Assembly (NCBI RefSeq): GCF_012844235.1
Contig: NZ_JABAGR010000003.1
Span: forward strand, 1-64,000
Direction of reading: 5' to 3'
DNA from: Parafannyhessea umbonata
GTDB lineage: Bacteria; Actinomycetota; Coriobacteriia; Coriobacteriales; Atopobiaceae
Length of the DNA stretch: 64,000 nt
Below the pieces are notes generated by a model, which worked only from the letters and a program-made list of their open reading frames with translations, made no database searches and was not told where the DNA came from. Below are positions 16,958-27,742 of the stretch, one piece after another. Position 1 is the stretch's first letter; each line of letters opens with the position of its first letter. Both the position numbers and the translations under genes were made by a program.

Positions 16958-18598
16958 ATGGATCCCAAGATGTTCTGTTACCAGTGCCAGGAGACCGCGG
17001 GCTGCAAGGGCTGCACGATTCGCGGCGTGTGCGGCAAGTCGCCGGAGGTCGCCGCCATGCAGGACCTGCTCGTCTACGTGACGAGGGGGCTGTCCGCCGT
17101 GACGAGCGCGCTGCGCGCGAAGGGCGAGTCGGTCTCGCGCGGCGTAAACAGCCTCGTCGCCACGAACATGTTCCACACCATCACCAACGCGAACTTCGAC
17201 GAGGCGGCCATCCGCGAGCGCATCGAGCGCACGCTGAGCGTGAAGGCGTCGCTCCTGGCAAAGCTCGGCGACACGGACGGCCTGCCCGAGGCCGCGCTCT
17301 GGTGCGGCGAGGACGCCGACTTCGCCGCGAAGGCGGCAACGGTCGGCGTGCTTTCGTGCAAGGACGAGGACGTGCGCAGCCTGCGCGAGCTGATCACCTA
17401 CGGCGTGAAGGGTCTCTCCGCGTACACGGCGCACGCGAATGCCCTGCTGAAGTACGACGAGTCCGTGGACGCGTTCATGCAGGAGGCCCTGGCGAAGACC
17501 CTGGACGACACGCTGGGCGTGGATGACCTCGTCGCGCTTACCCTTGAGCTCGGCAAGCACGGCGTGGACGGCATGGCGCTCCTGGATGCCGCGAACACCG
17601 GTGCGTACGGCAGCCCGGAGGTGACGGAGGTCAGCATCGAGCCGCGCTCGAATCCCGGCATCCTCGTCTCGGGCCACGACCTGCGCGACCTCGAGATGCT
17701 GCTTGAGCAGACCAAGGGCACGGGCATCGACGTGTACACGCACTCCGAGATGCTCCCTGCGAACTACTATCCCGCGCTGAAGAAGTACGACAACCTCGTG
17801 GGCAACTACGGCAACGCGTGGTGGAGGCAGAACGAGGAGTTCGAGAGCTTCAACGGCCCCATCCTCATGACCACCAACTGCATCGTGCCCCCGCGCGACT
17901 CCTACAAGGGTCGCATGTTCACCACCGGCTCTGCGGGATACCCCGGCTGCACCCACATCGAGGCCAACGAGCAGGGCGAGAAGGACTTCTCGGCACTGAT
18001 CGAGCTCGCCCGCACCTGCGAGCCGCCCACCAAGATCGAGGAGGGCTCCATCGTGGGCGGCTTTGCCCACGACCAGGTCTTCGCCCTCGCCGACCAGGTG
18101 GTCGACGCCGTGAAGACCGGTAAGATCACGAAGTTCGTCGTGATGGCCGGCTGCGACGGCCGCGCGAAGAGCCGCAGCTACTACACGGACTTCGCCCGCG
18201 CGCTTCCCGAGAGCGTCGTCATCCTCACGGCGGGCTGCGCCAAGTACAAGTACAACAAGCTCGGCCTCGGCAACGTCCCCGGAACCGGCATCCCGCGCGT
18301 GCTGGACGCCGGCCAGTGCAACGACTCCTACTCGCTCGCCCTCATCGCGCTGAAGCTGAAGGAGATCTTCGGGCTGGATGACGTGAACGACCTGCCGCTG
18401 GCCTTCAACATCGCGTGGTACGAGCAGAAGGCGGTCATCGTCCTTCTCGCCCTGCTTGCTCTTGGCGTCAAGAACATCCACCTTGGGCCGACGCTGCCCG
18501 CGTTCCTCTCGCCGAACGTGACGAAGGTCCTCGTGGACAACTTCGGCATCGCCGGCATCACGAACGTGGACGACGACCTGAAGATCCTGGTGGGGTAG
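16958..18598 (+). CDS. hcp: Hybrid cluster protein (hydroxylamine / NO reductase)
   Basis: 546 residues. The N-terminal iron-sulfur motif [21 protein letters not shown] and C-terminal cysteines ([35 protein letters not shown]) hold the 4Fe-4S and the hybrid 4Fe-2S-2O clusters. The family was first described as hydroxylamine reductase and is now linked to nitric-oxide reduction and protein S-nitrosylation. The ATG at 16958 follows GAGAGAGGTG. No hcr reductase gene is adjacent. The high-molecular-weight rubredoxin at 14488 could be an electron donor; that is inference. Confidence 0.95.
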   Translation: MDPKMFCYQCQETAGCKGCTIRGVCGKSPEVAAMQDLLVYVTRGLSAVTSALRAKGESVSRGVNSLVATNMFHTITNANFDEAAIRERIERTLSVKASLLAKLGDTDGLPEAALWCGEDADFAAKAATVGVLSCKDEDVRSLRELITYGVKGLSAYTAHANALLKYDESVDAFMQEALAKTLDDTLGVDDLVALTLELGKHGVDGMALLDAANTGAYGSPEVTEVSIEPRSNPGILVSGHDLRDLEMLLEQTKGTGIDVYTHSEMLPANYYPALKKYDNLVGNYGNAWWRQNEEFESFNGPILMTTNCIVPPRDSYKGRMFTTGSAGYPGCTHIEANEQGEKDFSALIELARTCEPPTKIEEGSIVGGFAHDQVFALADQVVDAVKTGKITKFVVMAGCDGRAKSRSYYTDFARALPESVVILTAGCAKYKYNKLGLGNVPGTGIPRVLDAGQCNDSYSLALIALKLKEIFGLDDVNDLPLAFNIAWYEQKAVIVLLALLALGVKNIHLGPTLPAFLSPNVTKVLVDNFGIAGITNVDDDLKILVG

Positions 18599-18634
18599 GG
18601 GCCGGGCAGGCCTTGGCCGACCAATGCACGGCAA

Positions 18635-18678
18635 TCGGGCCCGGGCGATGACGTCCGGGCCCGAACTGCGTCTTTTGT
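18635..18678 (+). terminator. Probable terminator of hcp
   Basis: TCGGGCCCGG (18635-18644) pairs perfectly with CCGGGCCCGA (18655-18664); TCTTTT follows seven bases later. Confidence 0.5.
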
Positions 18679-18694
18679 GTGGGAATGTCGTGTT

Positions 18695-18725
18695 TTGTGT
18701 CGCGCGCCCCATGGTGTTGTATACT
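18695..18725 (+). promoter_or_regulatory. Putative promoter of rplM-rpsI
   Basis: TTGTGT at 18695-18700 and TATACT at 18720-18725, spacing 19 bp, about 75 bp before rplM. The octamer TTTTGTGT also occurs 20 bp further upstream (18673-18680). Confidence 0.4.
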
Positions 18726-18800
18726 TCTAAAGCTTTTCCACTGAGCCCCGTAATCTCACAGGAAAACGCGTTCTGTTTAGTAAGCACATGGAGGAGTCAA

Positions 18801-19241
18801 GTGAACAAGTCGACTCATTACGCCAAGAAGGGTGAGGTCCAGCGCAACTGGGTGCTCATCGACGCCGACGGCGCCACCCTTGGCCGCCTCGCTACCAAGG
18901 CTGCCATGATCCTTCGTGGTAAGAACAAGCCCCAGTACACCCCCAACACCGACACGGGTGACTTCGTGGTGGTCATCAACGCCGACAAGGTCCAGCTTAC
19001 CGGCGTCAAGGCCGACCACAAGGAGTACTGGCGCTACTCCGGATGGCTGGGTGGCCTGAAGAAGGAGTCCTTCAAGGAGGCCATGGAGAAGCACCCCGAG
19101 CGTGTCGTCGAGCACGCCATCAAGGGCATGCTTCCCCACACGTCCCTCGGCCGCCAGCAGGCGACGAAGCTCAAGGTCTACGCTGGCCCCGAGCACCCGC
19201 ACGCCGCTCAGAACCCCGTCAAGATCGATCTGGAGGCTTAA
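18801..19241 (+). CDS. rplM: 50S ribosomal protein L13
   Basis: 146 residues, normal for L13. It begins [32 protein letters not shown] and carries the family motifs [25 protein letters not shown] and [20 protein letters not shown]. It is an early-assembly protein of the large subunit. The GTG start at 18801 follows GAGGAG; the frame is open upstream but that part is not L13-like. It is followed by rpsI after 3 bp, the near-universal rplM-rpsI pair. Confidence 0.97.
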   Translation: MNKSTHYAKKGEVQRNWVLIDADGATLGRLATKAAMILRGKNKPQYTPNTDTGDFVVVINADKVQLTGVKADHKEYWRYSGWLGGLKKESFKEAMEKHPERVVEHAIKGMLPHTSLGRQQATKLKVYAGPEHPHAAQNPVKIDLEA

Positions 19242-19244
19242 CCG

Positions 19245-19640
19245 ATGGCTGACAACACCGCTGTTTACACCGGCACCGGCCGTCGCAAGGAGGCAACCGC
19301 CCGCGTTCGCCTCGTTCCCGGCACCGGCAAGGTTACCGTCAATGGCCGCGACGCCCTCAACTACTTTGGCCGTCAGCAGCTCGTTGACAACGCACTCGCT
19401 CCGTTCCGCGTGACGGACACCGTTAACCGCTTCGACGTCCTCGCCAACTGCGATGGCGGCGGCATCAACGGCCAGTCCGGTGCGCTTCGCCTGGGCATCG
19501 CCCGCGCCCTCCTCGAGGCTGGCGAGTACCGCGCCGACCTCAAGAAGGCCGGCTTCCTCACCCGTGACTCTCGCGCGGTCGAGCGCAAGAAGTACGGCCT
19601 GAAGAAGGCCCGCAAGCGCCCGCAGTTCTCCAAGCGCTAA
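19245..19640 (+). CDS. rpsI: 30S ribosomal protein S9
   Basis: 131 residues. The start is [20 protein letters not shown], and the basic C-terminal tail [14 protein letters not shown] reaches the P-site tRNA. Motifs [19 protein letters not shown] and [13 protein letters not shown] are typical. It is cotranscribed with rplM and ends at a strong terminator. Confidence 0.97.
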   Translation: MADNTAVYTGTGRRKEATARVRLVPGTGKVTVNGRDALNYFGRQQLVDNALAPFRVTDTVNRFDVLANCDGGGINGQSGALRLGIARALLEAGEYRADLKKAGFLTRDSRAVERKKYGLKKARKRPQFSKR

Positions 19641-19669
19641 GGCCCACTGGCTTCCAATGCACGTACGGA

Positions 19670-19702
19670 GGGCCTGTCGACTCTGGTCGGCAGGTCCTTT
19701 TT
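19670..19702 (+). terminator. Terminator of rplM-rpsI
   Basis: GGGCCTGTCGAC (19670-19681) pairs with GTCGGCAGGTCC (19686-19697) using G-U pairs, with TTTTT at 19698-19702. Confidence 0.8.
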
Positions 19703-19770
19703 CGTTACAGTGATGATGTAGGCAACGGCGACACCTCCGGGCGCCGCATCTCATACGAGAGAGGTCTGCT

Positions 19771-21108
19771 ATGAAGTACTTTGGTACGGACGGTTTCCGC
19801 GGCGTGGCCAACGAGGGGCTGGACGTCGAACACGCGTACAAGATCGGCCGCTTCGTCGGCTGGCACTACGGCGCCCGCGTGGGGAAGAAGGCCCGCGTCA
19901 TCCTGGGCAAGGACACGAGGCGCTCCAGCTACATGTTCGAGAGCGCCCTCGTCGCCGGACTCGTCGCGTCCGGCGCGGACGCGTACATGCTCCACGTCAT
20001 CCCGACGCCGGGCCTCGCGTACGAGACCGCGGACGGAGGCTTCGACTGCGGCATCATGATCACCGCGTCGCACAACCCCTACACGGACAACGGCATCAAG
20101 CTCGTGAACACCGAGGGCTACAAGATGGAGGAGGACGTCCTCGAGCAGATCGAGTCCTACATCGACGGCGAGCTCGACGTGCCGCTCGCCACGGGCGACG
20201 CCATCGGCTGCACCGTGGACTACATGCAGGGCCGCAACCGCTACATCGCGCACCTCATCGCGTCGTGCGGCTTCAGCATGCAGGGCGTGAAGGTGGGCCT
20301 CGACTGCGCGAACGGCGCGGCGTCCTCCGTCGCGCGCCCGGTGTTCGACGCGATGGGCGCCGAGACCCACGTGATCAACAACGCCCCGAGCGGCTTCAAC
20401 ATCAACGTGGACTGCGGCAGCACCCACATCGAGAGGCTGCAGGACTTCGTGGTGAAGAACGGCCTCGACGTCGGCTTCGCCTACGACGGTGACGCGGACC
20501 GCTGCATCGCGGTGGACGAGCGCGGCCACGTGGTCGACGGCGACCTCATCATGTACGTGTGCGGCGTCTACCTCGCGAAGCACGGCCGCCTCGCAAAGAA
20601 TACCGTCGTCCCCACCGTCATGTCCAACTTCGGCTTCTTCAAGGCGCTCGAGGCCGCGGGCATCGACCACGTCTCCACGGCCGTCGGCGACAAGAACGTG
20701 TGGGCGTGCATGATGGAGAACGGCTACACCCTCGGGGGCGAGCAGTCCGGGCACATCATCTTCGGCGACCTGGAGAAGACCGGCGACGGCATCATGACGT
20801 CGCTGCGCGTGATGGAGGTCCTGCGCGCGGAGCGCGAGAAGCTCTCCGAGCTCACGCGTCCCGTCAAGCTGTACCCGCAGCTCCTCATCAACGTGCGCGT
20901 GCAGGACAAGGACGCCGTCATGGCTTCCGAGGACATCCAGGCCGCGGTCAGGCGCGCCGAGGAGTTCCTCGAGGGCAACGGCCGCGTGCTCGTGCGCGCG
21001 TCCGGCACCGAGCCCCTCATCCGCGTGCTCGCGGAGGCTCCCACCGACGAGCTCTGCCAGAGGGCAGATGCGATCGTGCTGGATGCGCTCGAGCCGTACA
21101 AGGAGTAG
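19771..21108 (+). CDS. glmM: Phosphoglucosamine mutase
   Basis: 445 residues. It converts glucosamine-6-phosphate to glucosamine-1-phosphate for UDP-GlcNAc and peptidoglycan. The active phosphoserine is Ser100 in TASHNPYTDNGIK, the metal loop is DGDADRC, the sugar loop GEQSGHI, and the phosphate site RASGTEPLIRV. The ATG at 19771 follows GAGAGG. glmS, which makes its substrate, starts 221 bp downstream. Confidence 0.97.
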   Translation: MKYFGTDGFRGVANEGLDVEHAYKIGRFVGWHYGARVGKKARVILGKDTRRSSYMFESALVAGLVASGADAYMLHVIPTPGLAYETADGGFDCGIMITASHNPYTDNGIKLVNTEGYKMEEDVLEQIESYIDGELDVPLATGDAIGCTVDYMQGRNRYIAHLIASCGFSMQGVKVGLDCANGAASSVARPVFDAMGAETHVINNAPSGFNINVDCGSTHIERLQDFVVKNGLDVGFAYDGDADRCIAVDERGHVVDGDLIMYVCGVYLAKHGRLAKNTVVPTVMSNFGFFKALEAAGIDHVSTAVGDKNVWACMMENGYTLGGEQSGHIIFGDLEKTGDGIMTSLRVMEVLRAEREKLSELTRPVKLYPQLLINVRVQDKDAVMASEDIQAAVRRAEEFLEGNGRVLVRASGTEPLIRVLAEAPTDELCQRADAIVLDALEPYKE

Positions 21109-21329
21109 CGACAGGCAACATACCTGCGTCTTTGCGCGGGCGAGAAGGGCGGACGACTCCACTTGGGGGGCGCCCGCCCCTTGCGTGTGCGTTTTCAACT
21201 CGTGGCCCGCGGGTTTGGCCACCGTGTCTTTTATGGGAGCCACGCGGGGCCGGTGTCAAGTGCTGGTACCATGGACACCTAACCATGGACGCATGCTGCG
21301 CCTTGGGCGCATACACAGGAGGTAACCAA

Positions 21330-23177
<1,848 letters not shown>

Positions 23178-23180
23178 GCC

Positions 23181-23747
23181 GTGGCGCGCGTTGGCATAGG
23201 CGTGGACATGCTCGAGATCGCGAGGATGGAGCGCGCCCTGACGAGGCACCCCAGCTTCGCGGCGCGGGTGTTCACGGACGACGAGCGCGCGTACTGCGAC
23301 TCGACGGCGCGCCCGGCCGAGCACTACGCCGCGCGCTTCGCCGCGCGCGAGGCCGTGGTGAAGGCGCTGGGCACGGGCTTCTCGGAGGGCATCGGCATGC
23401 GGGACGTCTCGGTGGGACGAGACGTGCGCGGCCGGCCGGTCGCCATCCTCTCGGGACGCGCGACCGAGGTGGCCCGCGGGCGGGGGATTGACGAGGTGGT
23501 GCTGTCGCTCTCGCGCACGCACGAGGTCGCGGTGGCGAACGCCGTCGCCATGACGGACGACGTCCGGCCGCACGCGGACGAGGGCCCGGACCCGAAGAGG
23601 GAGCTCCAGGCCTCGTTCAAGGAGGCAAAGTCGATAATCGACGAGCTCGAGCGGCTCCAGGACGGCATAATGGATACGCTTGGGGAAGATGGTCCCGCGG
23701 AGCCCCGGGAAGACGAGCTGCCGCTCGAGGGCTCGATGGGAGAGTGA
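23181..23747 (+). CDS. acpS: Holo-[acyl-carrier-protein] synthase with C-terminal extension
   Basis: 188 residues against about 120-125 for typical AcpS. It transfers 4'-phosphopantetheine from CoA to acyl carrier protein. Motifs are GVDMLEIARMERA (Mg ligand Asp), FAAREAVVKALG and LSLSRTHEVAVANAV. After about residue 125 comes an acidic, helix-prone tail (KRELQASFKEAKSIIDELERLQDGIMDTL) that is not part of the family and may be a coiled coil. The GTG start lies 3 bp after glmS. nnr follows after 7 bp. Confidence 0.93.
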   Translation: MARVGIGVDMLEIARMERALTRHPSFAARVFTDDERAYCDSTARPAEHYAARFAAREAVVKALGTGFSEGIGMRDVSVGRDVRGRPVAILSGRATEVARGRGIDEVVLSLSRTHEVAVANAVAMTDDVRPHADEGPDPKRELQASFKEAKSIIDELERLQDGIMDTLGEDGPAEPREDELPLEGSMGE

Positions 23748-23754
23748 GGCGCAC

Positions 23755-25368
23755 ATGCAGCCAGTTCTGAACGTGGAAGACGTCAAGCGCGTCGAAGCCG
23801 GGCTCACGGAGGTGGGCGTAAGCATATCCGAGCTCATGCACCGGGCGGGTTCCGCGGCCGCGAGCGAGGTCGTCCGCATGGGCGACCTGGGAAGCGTCGC
23901 GGTCTTCTGCGGCCTGGGAAACAACGGGGGCGACGGCTGGGTCGCCGCGGAGGCGCTCCACGCCAAGGGCGTCGCCGTCACCGTCGTGAGCCCCGTCGAG
24001 CCGAACGACATCCAGGGGGACCTCGCGCGCGTCGTCGCGAAGAGCGCGCAGGCGGCCGGCGTCGACATCGTGGTCGCCCCGCCGCGCGACAAGGTGGTCG
24101 AACTTCTCTCCGGCACGGACGTCGTGGTGGACGCCATGCTGGGCACCGGCTTCCATGGCACGCCCAGGGCCCCGTTCGACATCTGGATCGGCTGCATCAA
24201 CGCGTCCGGCGCACGCGTGCTCTCCGTGGACGTGCCGAGCGGGCTTTCCGCCCAGACCGGCCTCGCGGACAGCGAGTGCGTGATCGCGGACACCACGGTG
24301 ACGATGCTCGTGCTGAAGCCCGGCCTGCTTTCCGACAGCGGCCGCGACGCCTGCGGCGCCATCATCGTGGCGCCCCTGGCCGAGCAGACGGAGCGCCTGG
24401 CCATAGAGGCCGACCCCGTGGCATGGCGTGCGGACCTGGACGACTACGTGGACGTGCTCGAGCCCGCCTCGAATGCCGTCGACAAGTTCTCGCGCGGGTC
24501 CGTGCTGGTGGTGGGCGGCTCGACGCGCTTCGTCGGCGCGCCCATGATGGCGGCCATGGCGGCGGCGCGCGCCGGCGCCGGCTACGTGACGCTTGCGGTG
24601 CCCGAGCCCGTGGCGCCCATCATCCAGGCGCGCATGATGGAGATTCCCGTGCTGGCGCTGCCGGCGGGCAGGGACGGCACGTTCTCGAGTGAGGCGATCC
24701 AGCTCGTGGCGGAGCTGGCCGAGAAGCGCACGGCAACCTTGGTGGGCCCCGGCATGCGGGTGAGCTCTGGCACCGTGGGCGTGGTGTCGAGGCTCCTTGA
24801 GACGAAGGTTCCCCTGGTGGTCGACGCGGATGGCCTGAACTGCATCTCTCGTCTGACGTCGAACAGGGCCGACGAGTTCCCGGAGCTGCTGCGACGCGCC
24901 GCGCCGCTCGTGCTGACGCCGCACCGCAGGGAGCTTGGCCGCCTGGTGGGGCTGGAGGACACGCCGCCCGCGTCGCTCACCGCGGCCATGGAGGCCGCTC
25001 GCCGCATCGTGTGGGCGGACGGCGGCTCCGAGCTGACCGTCGTCGCGAAGGGCTCCGCCACGGCGTGCGTGGGCGTGGACGTCGCCGTGCTGCCGAAGCC
25101 CGGCCCCGCCGCCCTGGCGACCGCCGGGTCCGGGGATGTGCTCGGGGGCGTGATCGCGGCGTTTCTCGCCCGGTCGAACGTGGACAACGAGGACATTCCC
25201 GTGCTGTGCTCTCTTGCGTGCGAGGTGCACGGGTACGCGGGGTCCATCGCCGCGGAGCGCTTTGGGTCTCGCGGCGCGATGGCACGCGACATTATCGATG
25301 CGCTGGGGCTTGCCGAGGACGCTCTTGAGGAGCAGATGACCTTCCCCGACTCCGGCGGAGCGGAATAG
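23755..25368 (+). CDS. nnr: Bifunctional NAD(P)H-hydrate epimerase / ADP-dependent dehydratase
   Basis: 537 residues. It repairs hydrated NAD(P)H. The N-terminal YjeF_N epimerase domain (MHRAGSAAASEVV, FCGLGNNGGDGWVAAEAL, DAMLGTGFHGTPR) is followed by the ribokinase-like dehydratase domain (VVGGSTRFVGAPMMAAMAAARAGAGYVTLA, TAGSGDVLGGVIAAFLA). The frame is open 75 nt upstream, but the ATG at 23755 matches the family start and sits 7 bp after acpS. The acpS-nnr-alr order is common in Firmicutes and Actinobacteria. Confidence 0.95.
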   Translation: MQPVLNVEDVKRVEAGLTEVGVSISELMHRAGSAAASEVVRMGDLGSVAVFCGLGNNGGDGWVAAEALHAKGVAVTVVSPVEPNDIQGDLARVVAKSAQAAGVDIVVAPPRDKVVELLSGTDVVVDAMLGTGFHGTPRAPFDIWIGCINASGARVLSVDVPSGLSAQTGLADSECVIADTTVTMLVLKPGLLSDSGRDACGAIIVAPLAEQTERLAIEADPVAWRADLDDYVDVLEPASNAVDKFSRGSVLVVGGSTRFVGAPMMAAMAAARAGAGYVTLAVPEPVAPIIQARMMEIPVLALPAGRDGTFSSEAIQLVAELAEKRTATLVGPGMRVSSGTVGVVSRLLETKVPLVVDADGLNCISRLTSNRADEFPELLRRAAPLVLTPHRRELGRLVGLEDTPPASLTAAMEAARRIVWADGGSELTVVAKGSATACVGVDVAVLPKPGPAALATAGSGDVLGGVIAAFLARSNVDNEDIPVLCSLACEVHGYAGSIAAERFGSRGAMARDIIDALGLAEDALEEQMTFPDSGGAE

Positions 25369-25379
25369 GTGGAGGACAG

Positions 25380-26537
25380 ATGCCAGTTACGTATCCCAAG
25401 AACAGGTGGGCGTGGGTCGAGGTGAGCCTTGCGGCCATCCGCAAGAACACGAGGGCGTTCAAGGCGCTCCTGGAGCCGGGCGTCAAGATGATGTGCGCCG
25501 TGAAGGCGGACGCGTACGGACACGGAGCCGTTGAGTGCGCGAAGGTCATGCGCCAGGCCGGTGCGGACCAGTTTGCCGTCGCGACGGTGGACGAGGGCAT
25601 CGAGCTGCGCCGCGGTGGCATCGCGGAGCCGATCCTGATGCTGAATGAGTCGCCGCTGGAGAGCCTGGACGACCTTCTGGAGTACGACATCATGCCAGCG
25701 GTGTACGACAGCGACTTCGCGCTCGCGTACGGCGAGCGCGCCGTGGCGCTGGGCAAGGTGGGCCGCTACCACCTGGCCGTGGACACCGGCATGTCGCGCA
25801 TCGGCGTGATGCCGCAGGACGCCGTGGAGTTTCGCCACATGATCGACTTCCACCGCGGACTGGAGTGCGCCGGTACCTTCACGCACTTCGCCACGGCGGA
25901 CGTGATAGGCGACTGGGACTTCAAGCAGCAGGCGCAGCGCTTCGCGGACACGGTGGGCGCGCTTCGCCAGGCCGGGCTCGAGGTTGGGCTCGCGCACTGC
26001 GACAACACGCCGGGCACCGTGCTGCACCCCGAGTACCACTACGGCATGTGCCGCGTGGGCATTGGCCTGTACGGCCTGCAGCCCGCGGAGACGACGGCGC
26101 CACGCATTAGCCTGACGCCCGCGATGAGCGTGCGCGGCCGCGTGACGCGCGTGGCGAACCCCGCCGTGGGCGAGGGCGTGGGCTACGGCCTGACGTACCG
26201 CGTGTCGAAGCCGAGCATCCAGATCGCGACCGTGCCTATTGGCTACGCCGACGGCCTCGCGCGAAGCCTGTCGAACAACATGGACGTGATCGTGAACGGG
26301 GCGCGCGCCCGCCAGGTGGGCCGCATCTGCATGGACCAGTTCATGTTTGCGGTGGACGTCAACAGCGTGCGCGCGTACCACCCGGCGCAGCCGGTGCAGC
26401 GCGGCGACATCGTGACGATCATGGGCCGCGACGGCGACGAGGAGATCACGGCGGACGAGCTCGCGGCGCGCCGCGACACGATCAACTACGAGGTCGTCTG
26501 CAACTTCAGCGAGCGTCTCGACAGGATCTACGTCTAG
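25380..26537 (+). CDS. alr: Alanine racemase
   Basis: 385 residues. This PLP enzyme makes D-alanine for peptidoglycan. The PLP lysine is Lys42 in AVKADAYGHGA. Other signatures are VDTGMSRIG, CRVGIGLYGLQP, GYGLTYRV, IGYADGLARSLS and GRICMDQFMF. The ATG at 25380 follows GGAGGAC, 11 bp after nnr. Confidence 0.97.
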   Translation: MPVTYPKNRWAWVEVSLAAIRKNTRAFKALLEPGVKMMCAVKADAYGHGAVECAKVMRQAGADQFAVATVDEGIELRRGGIAEPILMLNESPLESLDDLLEYDIMPAVYDSDFALAYGERAVALGKVGRYHLAVDTGMSRIGVMPQDAVEFRHMIDFHRGLECAGTFTHFATADVIGDWDFKQQAQRFADTVGALRQAGLEVGLAHCDNTPGTVLHPEYHYGMCRVGIGLYGLQPAETTAPRISLTPAMSVRGRVTRVANPAVGEGVGYGLTYRVSKPSIQIATVPIGYADGLARSLSNNMDVIVNGARARQVGRICMDQFMFAVDVNSVRAYHPAQPVQRGDIVTIMGRDGDEEITADELAARRDTINYEVVCNFSERLDRIYV

Positions 26538-26546
26538 GGGGCACGG

Positions 26547-27182
26547 ATGCCGGTTATGCGGATTCCCGGCCACGAGCACCAGCGGCCGGGCGAGGTGTCG
26601 CTGCAGGAGATCAGGGACGTGCTGGGAGACTGCCGCCTGTGCCCTCTGGCCCAGACCCGCACGAACATCGTGTTTGGCGTGGGCGACCCGCATGCCCGCG
26701 TCATGTTCATAGGCGAGGGGCCGGGCAGGAACGAGGACCTGCAGGGCGAGCCGTTCGTGGGCGCGGCGGGCCACAACCTGGACTCGCTGCTCTCGCTCGC
26801 AGGCCTCACGCGCGACCAGGTGTACATCGCGAACGTGATCAAGTGCCGCCCGCCGTCGAACCGCAACCCGCGGCCGGAGGAGATAGAGGCGTGCTCGCCG
26901 TTTCTGCGCGAGCAGATCCGCAGCGTGTGGCCGGACGTCCTAGTGTGCTTGGGCAACTTCGCCACGCAGTTCGTGCTGCGCACGGACAAGGGCGTCACGC
27001 ACCTGCGCGGGCACGTGTACCAGACGGGGCACTTCGCGGTGGTGCCCACGTTCCACCCGGCGGCCTGCCTGTACCACGAGCAGTGGCAGCCGCTCTTGGA
27101 GCAGGACATCGCCATGGTGGGCGCGTGGCTGCGGGAGCACCCCGCGGCGCGGGCGGACCAAGATGCCGGAAGCAAGGAGTGA
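26547..27182 (+). CDS. Iron-sulfur uracil-DNA glycosylase (family 4 type)
   Basis: 211 residues. It removes uracil from DNA. The motif GEGPGRNEDLQGEPFVGAAG (56-75) is the family 4 water-activating and substrate loop (usually GEAPG), and CxxC at 29/32 with Cys100 and Cys116 are placed to hold the 4Fe-4S cluster. The C-terminal HPAA motif appears as TFHPAACLY. It lies 9 bp after alr and 2 bp before tsaE. Family 4 enzymes replace or add to Ung in many anaerobes. Confidence 0.93.
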   Translation: MPVMRIPGHEHQRPGEVSLQEIRDVLGDCRLCPLAQTRTNIVFGVGDPHARVMFIGEGPGRNEDLQGEPFVGAAGHNLDSLLSLAGLTRDQVYIANVIKCRPPSNRNPRPEEIEACSPFLREQIRSVWPDVLVCLGNFATQFVLRTDKGVTHLRGHVYQTGHFAVVPTFHPAACLYHEQWQPLLEQDIAMVGAWLREHPAARADQDAGSKE

Positions 27183-27184
27183 CC

Positions 27185-27703
27185 ATGGGCCAGATTGCGG
27201 CAAGGCGCGGCAGGGGCGAGTTCTTCTCGACCTCCGCGGAAGAGACCATAGGCCTGGGCGAGGTGCTGGGACGCGTGCTTCGTCCCACGGACGTGCTGGT
27301 GCTGACCGGCGACCTCGGCGCCGGGAAGACGCAGCTCACCAAGGGCGTCGCGCGCGGCATGGGCGTGACGGACGACGTGACGAGCCCCACGTTCACCATA
27401 GAGATGGTGTACGAGGGCTCGCGCATGCCGCTGTACCACTTCGACCTGTACCGCCTGGACAGCGCGGACCAGCTTGAGGACACGGGGCTGTTCGACGTGC
27501 TCGGCGCGGACGGGCCGTGCCTCATCGAGTGGGGCGAGCAGTTCTCGCGCGAGATCGGCGACGACCGCGTGGACGTGTTCGTGTCGCGCCTGGACGACGA
27601 GGTCGCCGGCGGTCAGGAGCCGCCGCGCGGCATCAGGCTCGTGCCGCGCAACGCCAGGGGAGAAGAGCTGCTCGACCGGCTCGACGCCGAGCTCGGGAAC
27701 TGA
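27185..27703 (+). CDS. tsaE: tRNA threonylcarbamoyladenosine biosynthesis ATPase TsaE
   Basis: 172 residues. TsaE is the ATPase partner of TsaB-TsaD in making t6A at position 37 of ANN-reading tRNAs. Walker A GDLGAGKT is at 42-49, followed by VTSPTFTIEMVYEG and the YHFDLYRL motif and CLIEWGEQ. The ATG at 27185 follows AAGGAG and is 2 bp past the glycosylase stop. Its functional partners are encoded in the next gene. Confidence 0.95.
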   Translation: MGQIAARRGRGEFFSTSAEETIGLGEVLGRVLRPTDVLVLTGDLGAGKTQLTKGVARGMGVTDDVTSPTFTIEMVYEGSRMPLYHFDLYRLDSADQLEDTGLFDVLGADGPCLIEWGEQFSREIGDDRVDVFVSRLDDEVAGGQEPPRGIRLVPRNARGEELLDRLDAELGN

Positions 27704-27742
27704 CTGACAAGGGGGCGCGCGACGCCCCGGGAAAGAGTGCAC

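Noticed and set aside
21109-21329. glmS ribozyme upstream of glmS
   Set aside because: The 220-bp gap lacks the conserved ribozyme core and is only GC-rich with one GGGCGAGAAG copy.
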